From NCBI RefSeq assembly GCF_000374005.1, contig NZ_KB893134.1, positions 115,730-179,729 on the forward strand: a stretch of DNA of 64,000 bases. The letters run 5' to 3'. The number at the start of each line of letters is the position of its first letter. The stretch's first letter is position 1. Both the position numbers and the translations under genes were made by a program. Source of the stretch: Kiloniella laminariae DSM 19542. GTDB taxonomy: Bacteria > Pseudomonadota > Alphaproteobacteria > Kiloniellales > Kiloniellaceae. The notes below the pieces were generated by a model. It saw nothing but the letters and a program-made list of their open reading frames with translations, made no database searches and was not told where the DNA came from. Of the stretch, positions 1-8,849 are shown piece by piece.

Positions 1-93
1 GTTGCTGAAGAGACAACGCGTAAGCGTGTCTTGCGGCAGATCTCAAACGACATGGCCTTGCAGGTCGGGGCTTATCTGAACCGGGCACAATAA
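1..93 (+). CDS. lptE: LptE family LPS-assembly lipoprotein, C-terminal end (partial)
   Basis: An open frame enters from the left edge and stops at TAA 91-93, giving 30 residues that end in QVGAYLNRAQ. LptE is the outer-membrane lipoprotein that plugs and assembles the LptD lipopolysaccharide channel. The call rests mainly on context: in alphaproteobacteria lptE sits directly upstream of holA, as here, with a 48 bp gap. The fragment is too short to show family motifs, so the name is an inference. Confidence 0.55.
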   Translation, partial: VAEETTRKRVLRQISNDMALQVGAYLNRAQ

Positions 94-141
94 TCCTGGT
101 GGGTATAGAAAAACGTCGGTGATATAAAGCGGGACAAAAAA

Positions 142-1173
142 TTGAAGGTGGCGGCAAACAGGGGTGATGCTTTTTCTAGGTCTCCGGACCCGGTTTGTCG
201 GGCCGTTCTGGTTTATGGTCCCGATGAAGGGCTTGTCCAGGAACGTTGCCTGAACCTCCTCAAAAGTGTTGTCGAAGATCCCCGAGATCCCTTTCGGGTT
301 GTTGATCTTGAAAATGATCAACTGAAAAAAGATCCTGCCCTGCTCGCAGATGAAGCAGCCGCGCTCTCTATGATGGGCGGGAGGAAAGTAATCCGGGTAA
401 AGTCCGCCACGGACCTGCTGGCAAATCTGTTCAAGGACTATTTTGAAAGTCCGGCAGGGGATGCGTTAATTGTTGTGGAGGGAGGGGATCTGCCTGCCCG
501 TTCCAAGCTGCGGAAAATTTTCGAAGACAGCAAACAGGCCGCCGCCCTGCCCTGCTACAAGGATGACGAAAAAACCCTGCCTGGCGTGATTCGCCAAATC
601 ATTGAAAATGAAGGATTATTTATTGAAAACGACGCTCTCGCCTTCCTCGTGCAAAATCTTGGTACCGATCGACGTTTAACGCGCCGAGAAGTGCAGAAAT
701 TATGTCTCTACAAAGGAATAAATTCCGGGAAAATTACCCTGGCAGATGTTGTTGTTTGTGTCGGAGATACCGCCGGTCTTGCACTGGATGATCTTGCCGC
801 GGCCGTTGCCTCGGGAAAAATCGACGAGCTGGAAAAACAACTGCTGCGCGCCCAGCAGGAACATCAGAATCCGATCACCATTCTCAGAGCGGTTTCAAGA
901 TATTTTCAACGGCTGCATCTGGTCTCGGGATTGACGGCACAGTCTGTCCCTCTCGACAAGGCTCTCGGCAGCCTGCGTCCGCCTCTCTTCTGGAAAGCTG
1001 CGGATGCGTTTAAACTGCAGGCCCGAAAATGGTCGCTCCTCGCCCTGACAAAAGCCCTGGCCCAGCTGATGGAAACAGAAGCTGCCTGCAAAAAAACCGG
1101 TGCGCCCTCGGAAACCCTCTGTGCCCGCACCCTGCTGGAACTGACAGCCAAGTCACCAGCCCGCACCCGTTAA
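142..1173 (+). CDS. holA: DNA polymerase III subunit delta
   Basis: The 343-residue product has the usual length of HolA, the delta subunit of the clamp loader that opens the beta sliding clamp. The N-terminal VYGPDEGLVQE stretch (about residues 24-34) is the family's hallmark, and the rest fits the AAA+ fold plus helical collar. The start is a TTG preceded by a weak GGGA about 7 bases upstream; the protein then aligns in register with the usual alphaproteobacterial N-terminus (..PDPVCRAVLVYGPDEG), so no better start is visible. It lies just after lptE and is convergent with parB, with 56 bp between them. Confidence 0.93.
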   Translation: MKVAANRGDAFSRSPDPVCRAVLVYGPDEGLVQERCLNLLKSVVEDPRDPFRVVDLENDQLKKDPALLADEAAALSMMGGRKVIRVKSATDLLANLFKDYFESPAGDALIVVEGGDLPARSKLRKIFEDSKQAAALPCYKDDEKTLPGVIRQIIENEGLFIENDALAFLVQNLGTDRRLTRREVQKLCLYKGINSGKITLADVVVCVGDTAGLALDDLAAAVASGKIDELEKQLLRAQQEHQNPITILRAVSRYFQRLHLVSGLTAQSVPLDKALGSLRPPLFWKAADAFKLQARKWSLLALTKALAQLMETEAACKKTGAPSETLCARTLLELTAKSPARTR

Positions 1174-1229
1174 AACTAAAACCAGTTGCTTGTGGAGACC
1201 GAGGCAAGAGACCCGGCTCGATCAGAAAG

Positions 1230-2165
1230 CTATTTTGCAGCTGAGGCCTGGGTCAAGCGATGCAATACATCATCAAGCTGCTCCAGGGTGTCATAGGCGA
1301 TCTTCAGGGAGCCACCCTGCCCGTGGAAATCGATAGAAACAGTCAAACCCAACATATTGGAGAGATCCCTCTCCAGAGCCAACGTATCAGCATCCTTGTC
1401 AGCCCCCGGCGCTGAACGGGGTTTGATCGAACCGGCAATGCTTTTCTGCGCCGGAGCCGCTGTGGGGCCAGAAAGCTCTTTTTTCAGCGCCCTGGCCAAA
1501 CGCTCGGTCTCGCGGACAGAAAGCCCACGCGATGTAATCTGTTCCGCCAGATGGGTCGGATCATCCGCGCCAACGAGAGCTCTGGCATGGCCAGCACTCA
1601 GATCTCCCTTCTCGAGCAGCTCCTGGACATCTTCGGGAAGCGTAAGCAAACGAAGCATATTGGCAATATGACTACGGCTTTTGCCAATGATCTTGGCCAC
1701 ATCATCCTGCTTATGACCAAACTCATCCATCAGACGACGATAGCTGGTGGCTTCTTCTATCGGTGTAAGGTCCTGGCGCTGAACGTTCTCGATAATCGCG
1801 ACCTGGAGAACTTCCGCGTCGTTAAAATCCCGGATAACCACTGGAACTTCATGCAGCTTAGCCTGCTGTGAAGCCCGCCAGCGGCGCTCCCCCGCAACAA
1901 TTTCGTATTCGGCATTATGGACAGGGTGCCGACGCACCAGAATCGGCTGTAACAAACCCGATTGGGCAATGGATTCGGCCAGAGACGTCAGCGCATCCGC
2001 ATCAAAATGGCGACGCGGCTGCTTGGCATTGGGGTGAATATGCTCAATCGGCACCTGTTTGGTTGAACGTACCTTATCAAGCGATGCGTAATCTTCTGTC
2101 TCATCACCAAAAAGAGCAGCAAGTCCGCGGCCAAGATTAGTCCGTTTTTCCTGTTGATCCACCAA
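1230..2165 (-). CDS. parB: Chromosome-partitioning protein ParB
   Basis: The 311-residue ParB/Spo0J homologue is a CTP-dependent DNA clamp that loads at parS and segregates the origin with ParA. Visible are the N-terminal LGRGLAALFG motif that engages ParA (residues 11-20), the CTP-binding GERRWRAS motif (92-99), ENVQR (126-130), a helix-turn-helix around 152-173 (KQDDVAKIIGKSRSHIANML) and a C-terminal dimerisation segment. The start is TTG with GAGGG 7 bases upstream; a GTG follows at once. It lies 91 bp downstream of parA in the same operon. Its likely targets, parS sites, are found at 3389, 3689, 5785 and 7816. Confidence 0.97.
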   Translation of the reverse strand: MVDQQEKRTNLGRGLAALFGDETEDYASLDKVRSTKQVPIEHIHPNAKQPRRHFDADALTSLAESIAQSGLLQPILVRRHPVHNAEYEIVAGERRWRASQQAKLHEVPVVIRDFNDAEVLQVAIIENVQRQDLTPIEEATSYRRLMDEFGHKQDDVAKIIGKSRSHIANMLRLLTLPEDVQELLEKGDLSAGHARALVGADDPTHLAEQITSRGLSVRETERLARALKKELSGPTAAPAQKSIAGSIKPRSAPGADKDADTLALERDLSNMLGLTVSIDFHGQGGSLKIAYDTLEQLDDVLHRLTQASAAK

Positions 2166-2256
2166 GACTCTACCCTCTCATAACCACCATCGTGTTTTTA
2201 CCTGCCTTGCAGGCTCCCGATAAAAGGGAAACAACGACTGAATACCATAAAATCTA

Positions 2257-3087
2257 TCAGGCAACCGCAGCTTCAGCTGCCCGTTCCTTTTTGAGAATTT
2301 CTCCTGCCAGTTTGATATAGGCCTGTGAACCGGCACAGGCAACATCATAGAGCAAGACCGGTTTGCCGTGAGATGGTGCTTCAGAAACCCGGACGTTCCG
2401 CGGAATCACCGTGGTAAATACCTTTTCACCCAAAAAAGCACGAACATCAGCAGCGACCATTTCACACAAATTGTTGCGGCGATCATACATAGTCAACACA
2501 ACGCCTTGAATCTCCAACCGACGATTCAGCCCCCTCTTCACCCGGTCAATCGTCCGGAGAAGATGAGACAAACCTTCGAGGGCATAAAACTCGGTCTGCA
2601 GGGGAACCAGAACAGCATCGGAAGCAACCAGGGCATTCAGAGTCAACAAACCAAGAGCTGGAGGACAGTCGATCAGGATATAGTCAAAAATATCCAGAAG
2701 AGGACCAATAGCATTGGCCAGGCGGAACTCCCGCTCCGATGCATTGACCAGCTCCAGCTCCGCGCCAGAAAGTTCTACCCCGGATGTGATCACATGCATC
2801 CTGGGTACATCCGTTGAATGTATCGCCTGCTGTATCGGCAAACCTTCAATCATGACCTGATAGATGCTCTGCTTTCGCGCATCGACCTTCACGCCAAGCC
2901 CGGTACTGGCATTCCCCTGAGGGTCGAGATCAATGATCAGGACCTTCTTTTTACAGGCAGCCAAAGCCGTTGCCAGATTGACGGTCGTCGTGGTTTTACC
3001 CACGCCACCCTTCTGGTTTGCAATGGCCCAGATTTTAGCTTTGGTAATTTTCTGTCCTGAAATTGAGTCCATATCTAGTAGTGACAC
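2257..3087 (-). CDS. parA: Chromosome-partitioning ATPase ParA
   Basis: This is a Walker-type ParA ATPase. The deviant Walker A KGGVGKTTTT lies near residue 26, followed by the DLDPQGNAS and DCPPALGLLTLNA motifs. It binds nucleoid DNA when ATP-bound and moves ParB-parS complexes. The frame is open back to a TTG at 3102, but a GTG at 3087 has GGGGGGA six bases upstream and is preferred, giving 276 residues; an ATG at 3072 is a third option. It sits 16 bp after rsmG and upstream of parB, so rsmG-parA-parB are probably co-transcribed. Confidence 0.96.
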   Translation of the reverse strand: MSLLDMDSISGQKITKAKIWAIANQKGGVGKTTTTVNLATALAACKKKVLIIDLDPQGNASTGLGVKVDARKQSIYQVMIEGLPIQQAIHSTDVPRMHVITSGVELSGAELELVNASEREFRLANAIGPLLDIFDYILIDCPPALGLLTLNALVASDAVLVPLQTEFYALEGLSHLLRTIDRVKRGLNRRLEIQGVVLTMYDRRNNLCEMVAADVRAFLGEKVFTTVIPRNVRVSEAPSHGKPVLLYDVACAGSQAYIKLAGEILKKERAAEAAVA

Positions 3088-3103
3088 GGTCAATCCCCCC
3101 AAT

Positions 3104-3781
3104 TTATAGAAGTTTGAGGCGTAATATCGTTGCTTCTGAATCAGACAAAGATTTGTACCTCGACAAAGACATACTCCACTTTTTCTCCGCTTCGGTCAAT
3201 TCCTGATCCACGGACCTCCCCTTCAACAAAAGGAATTCTGGAGGGGTTTCACGCGAAGAAACCTCGATAAAGGGTTGAGCAAAATCGATAATCTTATCAA
3301 GTGATGCAAAAGCCCGCGCCGTAAAAAAATTCACCGCAAACGGGGTGATTTTTTCAATACGCTGATTATGGACTGTTAGAGGTGTATTTGTTTCACGTGA
3401 AACTTCGCGGAGGAAAGTAGATTTTTTAATATCAGATTCCATAGCATGGACATCCCCTACTCCAAGGATAGCCAACACTATTGCTGGAAAACCAGCACCA
3501 CTGCCAAAATCTACAATTACCGGCTTTGAGTTATTCTCTTGAGATGAAATTTTAGGAAAATACTGTGCTAACTGCGCTGAATCCAGAAAATGACGACGCC
3601 AGAGATCTGATATTGTGTCCCGGCCAACAAGGTTGATCGCTTTGTTCCATTTTACCAACAGGTCAGCATAACATTTCAACTTGTCTTCTGTTTCACGTGA
3701 AACAGGAACAAGCTTTTTAAAATCCTCAAATCCAAATTTCTCGGACTTAAAATTTTCGGACTTAAAATTTTCAGGCGACAT
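3104..3781 (-). CDS. rsmG: 16S rRNA (guanine527-N7)-methyltransferase RsmG
   Basis: RsmG (GidB) methylates N7 of G527 in 16S rRNA. The SAM-binding [15 protein letters not shown] motif and LLKG are visible in the 225-residue product. The N-terminus is odd: before the conserved [14 protein letters not shown] region there is an extension carrying a tandem FKSEN repeat, produced by a 15 bp DNA repeat. Two exact parS sites lie inside the gene and are read as Val-Ser-Arg-Glu-Thr, so partition sites are embedded in codons. The start overlaps the end of mnmG by 11 bp, indicating translational coupling. Confidence 0.95.
   Translation of the reverse strand: MSPENFKSENFKSEKFGFEDFKKLVPVSRETEDKLKCYADLLVKWNKAINLVGRDTISDLWRRHFLDSAQLAQYFPKISSQENNSKPVIVDFGSGAGFPAIVLAILGVGDVHAMESDIKKSTFLREVSRETNTPLTVHNQRIEKITPFAVNFFTARAFASLDKIIDFAQPFIEVSSRETPPEFLLLKGRSVDQELTEAEKKWSMSLSRYKSLSDSEATILRLKLL
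3389..3404. promoter_or_regulatory. parS: parS site 1, inside rsmG
   Basis: The core GTTTCACGTGAAAC at 3390-3403 is a perfect 14 bp palindrome and matches the bacterial parS core. It lies within the rsmG reading frame, where it encodes VSRET. ParB encoded at 1230-2165 is the expected ligand. Confidence 0.93.
3689..3704. promoter_or_regulatory. parS: parS site 2, inside rsmG
   Basis: TGTTTCACGTGAAACA is an exact match to the 16 bp parS consensus and is fully palindromic. It also encodes VSRET, near the RsmG N-terminus, exactly 300 bp from site 1. Confidence 0.95.
3737..3775 (-). repeat. 15 bp tandem repeat at the 5' end of rsmG
   Basis: About two and a half copies of a 15 bp unit (TCGGACTTAAAATTT on the plus strand) lie in the first codons of rsmG. 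They translate as FKSEN-type pentapeptides, so copy-number change would keep the frame. The last copy sits only a few bases before the mnmG stop codon. Confidence 0.8.
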
Positions 3782-5639
3782 CAGAACTATCCATACGTCT
3801 TACATATTTCAGGAGGGCAACAATCGCAGCCGGAGTGACCCCAGAAATTCTGGCTGCCGCCCCCAGTGTCTCAGGACGAGACTGTGTCAGCTTCTGTATA
3901 ATTTCTGTAGAGAGGCTTGGCACCGAGGCATAGTCAAAATCACGCGGCAACTTTAAAGCCTCATCTTTACGAAAAGCCCTGATATCCGCATCCTGTCTTT
4001 CAATGTATCCAGCATAACTGGCGTCAATTTCAAGCTGTTCAATAACAGCCGGATCATAGCTGGATAATTCAGGCCAGATCACAGACAAACGTGCAAGCGT
4101 AACATCGGGATAGCGAAGCAGATCAAAAACGCTGCGACGCTGACCATCCATATTAACTGTTATGCCATGAGTTTTAAGCTGGTTTGGTGTTGCCGCATTT
4201 GTCTCGGCAAAGCGGCGTGCTTCGGTAAGCTTGTTTTTCTTTTCTGCAAATATCTGTTGTCGCTCAGAACCGATACAGCCAATAGAATTACCGATATCTG
4301 TCAAACGCTGATCGGCGTTATCTGCACGAAGTTTTAATCTGTATTCTGCCCTGCTCGTAAACATGCGATAAGGTTCTGAGACACCGAGACTAACCAGATC
4401 ATCAATCATCACCCCCATATAGGCATCAGCCCGGTCAAGAACAAATTCCCTTTCAGCACCTGATGCTTTAAGAGCGGCATTGATCCCGGCAAGAAGCCCC
4501 TGCGCGCCCGCCTCTTCATATCCGGTTGTTCCATTAATCTGTCCGGCAAAAAACAGTCCCGGAATTTTCAGAGTTTCCAGCGTTGGTCTAAGCTCACGAG
4601 GGTCAACATAATCATATTCGATGGCATAACCCGGTTGAAGGATTACAGCCTTTTCCAAACCCGGTATTGTTTTCAAAAATGCTGCCTGGACATCTTCAGG
4701 CAAAGAAGTCGAAATCCCGTTAGGATAGACGTTGATATCATCCAGCCCTTCCGGTTCAAGAAAGATCTGATGTCGCTCCCGCTCTTCAAAACGAACAACC
4801 TTGTCTTCAATTGAAGGGCAATACCTTGGCCCTTTACTGGCAATCTGTCCGGAATACATCGGGGACTGAAGAATATTTGCCTTGATCACGGCATGGGTTT
4901 GCGGATTGGTATAGGTAATATGGCAGGGAATCTGAGTTTGACTGATAGATTTATTCAAATAGGAAAAGGGTTCCGGCGGCGTATCCCCGGCTTGAACCTC
5001 CAGGGAAGAATAATCAATAGTCCGGGTATCAAGCCTGGCTGGTGTGCCGGTTTTCAAACGCCCGAGGGTGAAACCAAATCGTTCCAGGGTTGCAGAAAGT
5101 CCGAGAGCAGGTTCATCCCCTACCCTTCCTGCCGGAATCTGTTTTGTTCCAAGGTGAATAAGGCCGCGTAAAAAAGTACCTGTTGTCAACACGACCGAGC
5201 CAGAACGATAAACCGTTCCGTCAGCAGTGATTACCCCGCAACAGTGATTATTATTATCCAGCTGAAGATCTTCGACCGCAGCCTCGATAATTGTCAAATT
5301 TGATTGCTCGGCGAGCAGCTCCTGTATCGCAAGTCGATAGAGCTTTCTGTCAGCCTGGGCACGGGGTCCCCGGACCGCAGGACCCTTGCTCCGGTTCAAA
5401 ACCCTGAATTGAATCCCGCCACGGTCAATTGCCTTGCCCATTAATCCGTCCAGAGCATCAATCTCGCGAACAAGATGACCCTTTCCCAACCCGCCAATAG
5501 CCGGATTACAGGACATAACACCGATCGTCGATTTTTTATGTGTGAGAAGCAGTGTTCTCGCCCCGGTCCGGGCAGCAGAGGCAGCGGCCTCGGTACCGGC
5601 ATGGCCACCGCCAACAACAATCACATCATAGTTCTGCAT
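3771..5639 (-). CDS. mnmG: tRNA uridine-5-carboxymethylaminomethyl modification enzyme MnmG
   Basis: The 622-residue FAD enzyme (GidA) works with MnmE to build the cmnm5 group on wobble U34 of certain tRNAs. The N-terminal dinucleotide-binding motif [19 protein letters not shown] (about residues 8-26) and the conserved [21 protein letters not shown] and [12 protein letters not shown] segments are present; the C-terminal helical domain ends normally. Length is typical. It overlaps rsmG by 11 bp at its 3' end and starts 208 bp downstream of mnmE across a spacer that holds a parS site. Confidence 0.97.
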   Translation of the reverse strand: MQNYDVIVVGGGHAGTEAAASAARTGARTLLLTHKKSTIGVMSCNPAIGGLGKGHLVREIDALDGLMGKAIDRGGIQFRVLNRSKGPAVRGPRAQADRKLYRLAIQELLAEQSNLTIIEAAVEDLQLDNNNHCCGVITADGTVYRSGSVVLTTGTFLRGLIHLGTKQIPAGRVGDEPALGLSATLERFGFTLGRLKTGTPARLDTRTIDYSSLEVQAGDTPPEPFSYLNKSISQTQIPCHITYTNPQTHAVIKANILQSPMYSGQIASKGPRYCPSIEDKVVRFEERERHQIFLEPEGLDDINVYPNGISTSLPEDVQAAFLKTIPGLEKAVILQPGYAIEYDYVDPRELRPTLETLKIPGLFFAGQINGTTGYEEAGAQGLLAGINAALKASGAEREFVLDRADAYMGVMIDDLVSLGVSEPYRMFTSRAEYRLKLRADNADQRLTDIGNSIGCIGSERQQIFAEKKNKLTEARRFAETNAATPNQLKTHGITVNMDGQRRSVFDLLRYPDVTLARLSVIWPELSSYDPAVIEQLEIDASYAGYIERQDADIRAFRKDEALKLPRDFDYASVPSLSTEIIQKLTQSRPETLGAAARISGVTPAAIVALLKYVRRMDSSDVA

Positions 5640-5784
5640 AACAGATCACTTTTCATAGAGCGTTTATTACCAGGTAAAGTAGGGCAAGAGACAAGGTCAT
5701 CATCTGAACTGGTTTACAGTTCCAGGGTAACTTCAGGTTGGTCTCTTAAGTAGCTGACTCGCCGAACATTTATTTAACAGCTCA

Positions 5785-5800
5785 TGTTTCACGTGAAACA
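5785..5800. promoter_or_regulatory. parS: parS site 3, between mnmE and mnmG
   Basis: TGTTTCACGTGAAACA is an exact 16 bp parS palindrome in the intergenic spacer upstream of mnmG. ParB loading here could also affect mnmG transcription; that is an inference. Confidence 0.95.
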
Positions 5801-5847
5801 TCAAAGGCCGAGTCAGATAATGTCCCCAGCTTTTAAGCCATTCTGAC

Positions 5848-7206
5848 TTATTTTCCAATACAAAAATCACGGAAAATTACATCCAGAAGATCCTCAACAT
5901 CAACTTTCCCCGTAATTCTGCCAAGATGACGTGTTGCCAGTCTTAAGTCTTCGGCTGACAATTCCGGTAAGGGTGCGAGAAGACTGCGCGAAAGGGCATC
6001 GGAAGTATCGATTAAAGACTTGCGATGACGTTCTCTGGTTATTCCCACAGAAGCCCCTGCGCTACCAAGCTTTGTCACAACTTCATCGGTAAGACGTTTG
6101 ATAAGTTCATCAATACCGGTTCCGGTTTTGGCAGATATTTTCCGGACTTCAAAGTCGGATAATTCCGCCACAAGATCCGGGTTTTTATCATCTGGCTTAT
6201 CCGTTTTGTTCAAAACGACAAGACCGTCACCGCGCTCAAGGAGACGAAGTGTTTCCGGGTCAAGCTGTTGGCTTGCCGCAAGATCAAAAACGGCCAGTCT
6301 GAAATCAGCGGCCTCGGCTCGTAACCTTGCCCGACGCATGCCTTCGAGCTCGATATTATTATCACTGGCCTCTTCAAGCTCTCTTAGACCAGCTGTGTCT
6401 GCCAGAGTTACCGGATAACCCGCAAGATCAAGGTGAACCTCAATCACGTCTCTGGTCGTCCCTGCAATATCGGAAACAATGGCAACTTCCCGACGCGCCA
6501 GAGCATTCAACAAAGAAGATTTTCCAGCATTCGGTGGGCCAATAATGGCAATTGAAAAACCATCTCTCAGCCTTTCAAAGCGATGACCATCATCCAAATG
6601 TTGATTGATTTCTGACTGTAATCTCAAAATATTGTTTTTAACCTGCTCGGAAATCCCCTCTTCCAGTTCTTCGTCCGGAAAATCTATTTCCGCTTCCAGG
6701 TAAGCAAGTGTCCGGACAAGCTTTTCTCTCCAGCTTCCGATCAGGCGGGAAAGTTCCCCATCCATCTGCCGGATAGCCTGTTTTCGCTGGGCTTCAGTCT
6801 CAGCTGCAATAAGGTCGGAAAGTCCCTCGACCTCGGTCAGATCAAGCTTGTCATTGGCAAAAGCACGCCGGGTAAATTCTCCGGCCTCTGCCGGACGAAA
6901 CTCCGGGAGTTTAGCCAAGCCTGAGATCGCTCCATTGACCACAGCCCTGCCCCCATGAAGATGGAGTTCAACAACATCCTCGCCCGTAAAGCTCGCTGGT
7001 GCAGGAAACCACAAGGCAAGGCAGCGATCAATTTCTGAAGCATCTTCCGGGTCAGCCAGCTTTACCAGACTGGCCGTACGCGGTTCGGGTTGCCGGGAGG
7101 TCATCTTGTTCCAGATCATCCCTGCATTCCTGCCTGAAATCCTGATAACAGCAACTCCTGCCTGGCCCGGCGCAGTTGAAAGGGCATAAATCGTATCTGA
7201 TGCCAT
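5848..7206 (-). CDS. mnmE: tRNA modification GTPase MnmE
   Basis: The 452-residue product is the GTPase partner of MnmG. Visible are the N-terminal formyl-THF-binding part beginning SDTIYALSTAPGQAGVAVIR, the G domain with Walker A GPPNAGKSS, the AGTTRD switch, DTAGLRE and NKTD, and the C-terminal FCIGK whose cysteine is characteristic of the family. The frame is open a further 27 codons upstream, but the ATG at 7206 gives the canonical N-terminus and is preceded by AGGA. mnmE, mnmG, rsmG, parA and parB all read leftward in this order, as in many proteobacteria. Confidence 0.97.
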   Translation of the reverse strand: MASDTIYALSTAPGQAGVAVIRISGRNAGMIWNKMTSRQPEPRTASLVKLADPEDASEIDRCLALWFPAPASFTGEDVVELHLHGGRAVVNGAISGLAKLPEFRPAEAGEFTRRAFANDKLDLTEVEGLSDLIAAETEAQRKQAIRQMDGELSRLIGSWREKLVRTLAYLEAEIDFPDEELEEGISEQVKNNILRLQSEINQHLDDGHRFERLRDGFSIAIIGPPNAGKSSLLNALARREVAIVSDIAGTTRDVIEVHLDLAGYPVTLADTAGLRELEEASDNNIELEGMRRARLRAEAADFRLAVFDLAASQQLDPETLRLLERGDGLVVLNKTDKPDDKNPDLVAELSDFEVRKISAKTGTGIDELIKRLTDEVVTKLGSAGASVGITRERHRKSLIDTSDALSRSLLAPLPELSAEDLRLATRHLGRITGKVDVEDLLDVIFRDFCIGK

Positions 7207-7341
7207 AATGATTAGAATTCCTATAATCCAGACAGGGGCACCATAGGCAAAGGGACTGAAACCGTCAAAGTACTTTCCTTGCGACAAAAACCGTCAGATC
7301 TGCTGCTGTAGCAAGCAGTTCTCCCAGTACCTCGCAAGAGA

Positions 7342-7650
7342 TTATGTTTTATCTTTGGAAGTCTTGTTATCCCCGGCTTGGGCAAACTGGGACCAAAACA
7401 TTTTTTGCATCTGTTCAAGACCCGGGATCGCATCAGGCATGGCACCCGGCATGGCACCGGGCATACCAGCTGGCATTGTCAACGGCATCCAGGCTTTCAT
7501 AAGGCTTTCCGGATCGGATTTTTGAATAGCATCAAGCATGCGTTTGCGAATTTCAGACATAGCCTCTTCTTGAAGAGCGGTAACGTCCGGCAACCCGAGA
7601 AACCTGCGTGCTTCTTCTGGAGTACAGTCAACGTCTACTGTGAATTTCAC
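7342..7650 (-). CDS. DUF6489 family protein
   Basis: A small acidic protein of 102 residues starting VKFTVDVDCTPEEARRFLGL, a pattern I recognise from an alphaproteobacterial family of unknown function (DUF6489). The middle carries a Met-Pro-Gly-Ala tetrapeptide repeat (GMPGAMPGAMPDAIPG) and the end QMQKMFWSQF is also typical. The start is set to a GTG at 7650 with GGGGAG seven bases upstream; the longer open frame to 7725 has no support. It reads toward mnmE, 135 bp away. No membrane segment or enzymatic motif is seen; function unknown. Confidence 0.8.
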   Translation of the reverse strand: MKFTVDVDCTPEEARRFLGLPDVTALQEEAMSEIRKRMLDAIQKSDPESLMKAWMPLTMPAGMPGAMPGAMPDAIPGLEQMQKMFWSQFAQAGDNKTSKDKT

Positions 7651-7815
7651 CAGAATTCTCCCCGTTTTTTTCAGACAAAATCCAGACGGCAGAAACCATA
7701 TGGATTGTTCACCCGAATGATACATGAGCCATCCCGGAACAACGACCTAAAAGCTGTTGTAAGTTCAAAAATCATCCAGAGGTCTTTGCCAAATCAAGAA
7801 AAGTTGTTTCGAAAT

Positions 7816-7831
7816 TGTTTCCCGTGAAACA
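7816..7831. promoter_or_regulatory. parS: parS-like site 4 (one mismatch)
   Basis: TGTTTCCCGTGAAACA differs from the parS consensus by a single base in the centre (A to C). It lies in the spacer between the PAP2 phosphatase gene and the DUF6489 gene, about 2 kb from parS site 3. It is likely a weaker ParB site. Confidence 0.7.
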
Positions 7832-7900
7832 TCCTCATTCCTTAATTTGAATCAAAATCCAGTTCTGATCAGAAACCAAACACAATCTGAAACAGAGAAA

Positions 7901-8695
7901 TCACGGCCAATTTTGAACCAGCCTTGCGAATATTCCCAGTTTAAACAAGCGAGCGACCGACCCACGGATAACAGCCAGCAAAGGTGTATATACCGTCCAG
8001 GAGTAAATGAAGAGAGACAATAAGGTTCCGCCAATCCAGATATCTCCGAACCAGTGACCGCCTCCAACCATACGCGGTGTTGCATTGACCAGACAGAACA
8101 GAAACAGGACCAACCCGTAGCTGCGACCAAAAAGACGGCCCATTACTAAAAAACAGATAAAAGAAACGGCTGCATGATCACTGGGAAAAGATTTTCTTGT
8201 TCCGGTTTTTACCTCAATCCAACTGACAAGCTCGTTTATATCGGTAAAGGGTGACACAAGCTGTGAAGGACTGGGATGATGATAATCATTAAATCCCCGT
8301 GCAATAACCAGCATGACCAAAGCAACAGAAATAACCACCAAAATTACCCTGGAGAACCTTTCTCCAAAACTGTTTTCCCGGTTTTTGACAAGATAAAACA
8401 AACAACATCCGCCAAGAAAAACAGCGCTGAGACTATCAAATATCCGGCTATTGGTAAAAGCCCAGTAATTGTTCCAAACGTCCCTTCCCTCTTGAAGCGA
8501 TCCGTTTAAAAACAGGAAAACAGCTTCATCCCAAGGGGTTTTAAAATCATATTCTGCCAGAAGGAAAACCGCAGTAATAACCAGGAAATTACAAACCAGA
8601 AGCCACCCAAGATTCCACTCAGAATTCCACCCATGATTCTGTCTTGGATTCTGCCCTGGATTCTGCCCGGTAATGTTACTGTTATTTTTGTTCAC
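7901..8695 (-). CDS. PAP2-family membrane phosphatase
   Basis: The product (about 264 residues) is a multi-pass membrane protein with several hydrophobic helices. It carries the PAP2 phosphatase motifs: KSFPSDHAAVSF (the PSGH-type motif with Asp for Gly) and, further on, TPRMVGGGHWFGDIWIGG with the catalytic Arg, His and Asp. Such enzymes dephosphorylate lipid phosphates such as undecaprenyl pyrophosphate or phosphatidate in the inner membrane; the substrate here is unknown. A GTG start at 8695 with AAGGA seven bases upstream is preferred to a TTG at 8740. The N-terminus holds an unusual Gly-Gln-Asn-Pro repeat encoded by a 12 bp minisatellite. Confidence 0.85.
   Translation of the reverse strand: MNKNNSNITGQNPGQNPRQNHGWNSEWNLGWLLVCNFLVITAVFLLAEYDFKTPWDEAVFLFLNGSLQEGRDVWNNYWAFTNSRIFDSLSAVFLGGCCLFYLVKNRENSFGERFSRVILVVISVALVMLVIARGFNDYHHPSPSQLVSPFTDINELVSWIEVKTGTRKSFPSDHAAVSFICFLVMGRLFGRSYGLVLFLFCLVNATPRMVGGGHWFGDIWIGGTLLSLFIYSWTVYTPLLAVIRGSVARLFKLGIFARLVQNWP
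8609..8668 (-). repeat. Five 12 bp tandem repeats in the PAP2 gene
   Basis: Five contiguous 12 bp units occupy this stretch. The last two are identical (TGGATTCTGCCC) and the others diverge progressively. On the minus strand they encode tetrapeptides of the GQNP type ahead of the first membrane helix, so unit gain or loss would stay in frame. Confidence 0.85.
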
Positions 8696-8849
8696 AAAAA
8701 ATTCCTTCAATTCTGACCTCAGTTCTGGCCAGTGAAACAATAATAGACCCAGCTAAATGGTGATACCTTTAGGTTCTGCTTGATTCAACGGCTAAGCATG
8801 CAAAACTGTAATAAAAGTAGTGGCCTGATAATTTAGCCGGGATGTGCTC

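Noticed and set aside
3246-3259. A third parS-like sequence in rsmG (GTTTCACGCGAAGA)
   Set aside because: Only 11 of 14 bases match the core and the palindrome is broken; probably a coincidental relative of the VSRET codons.
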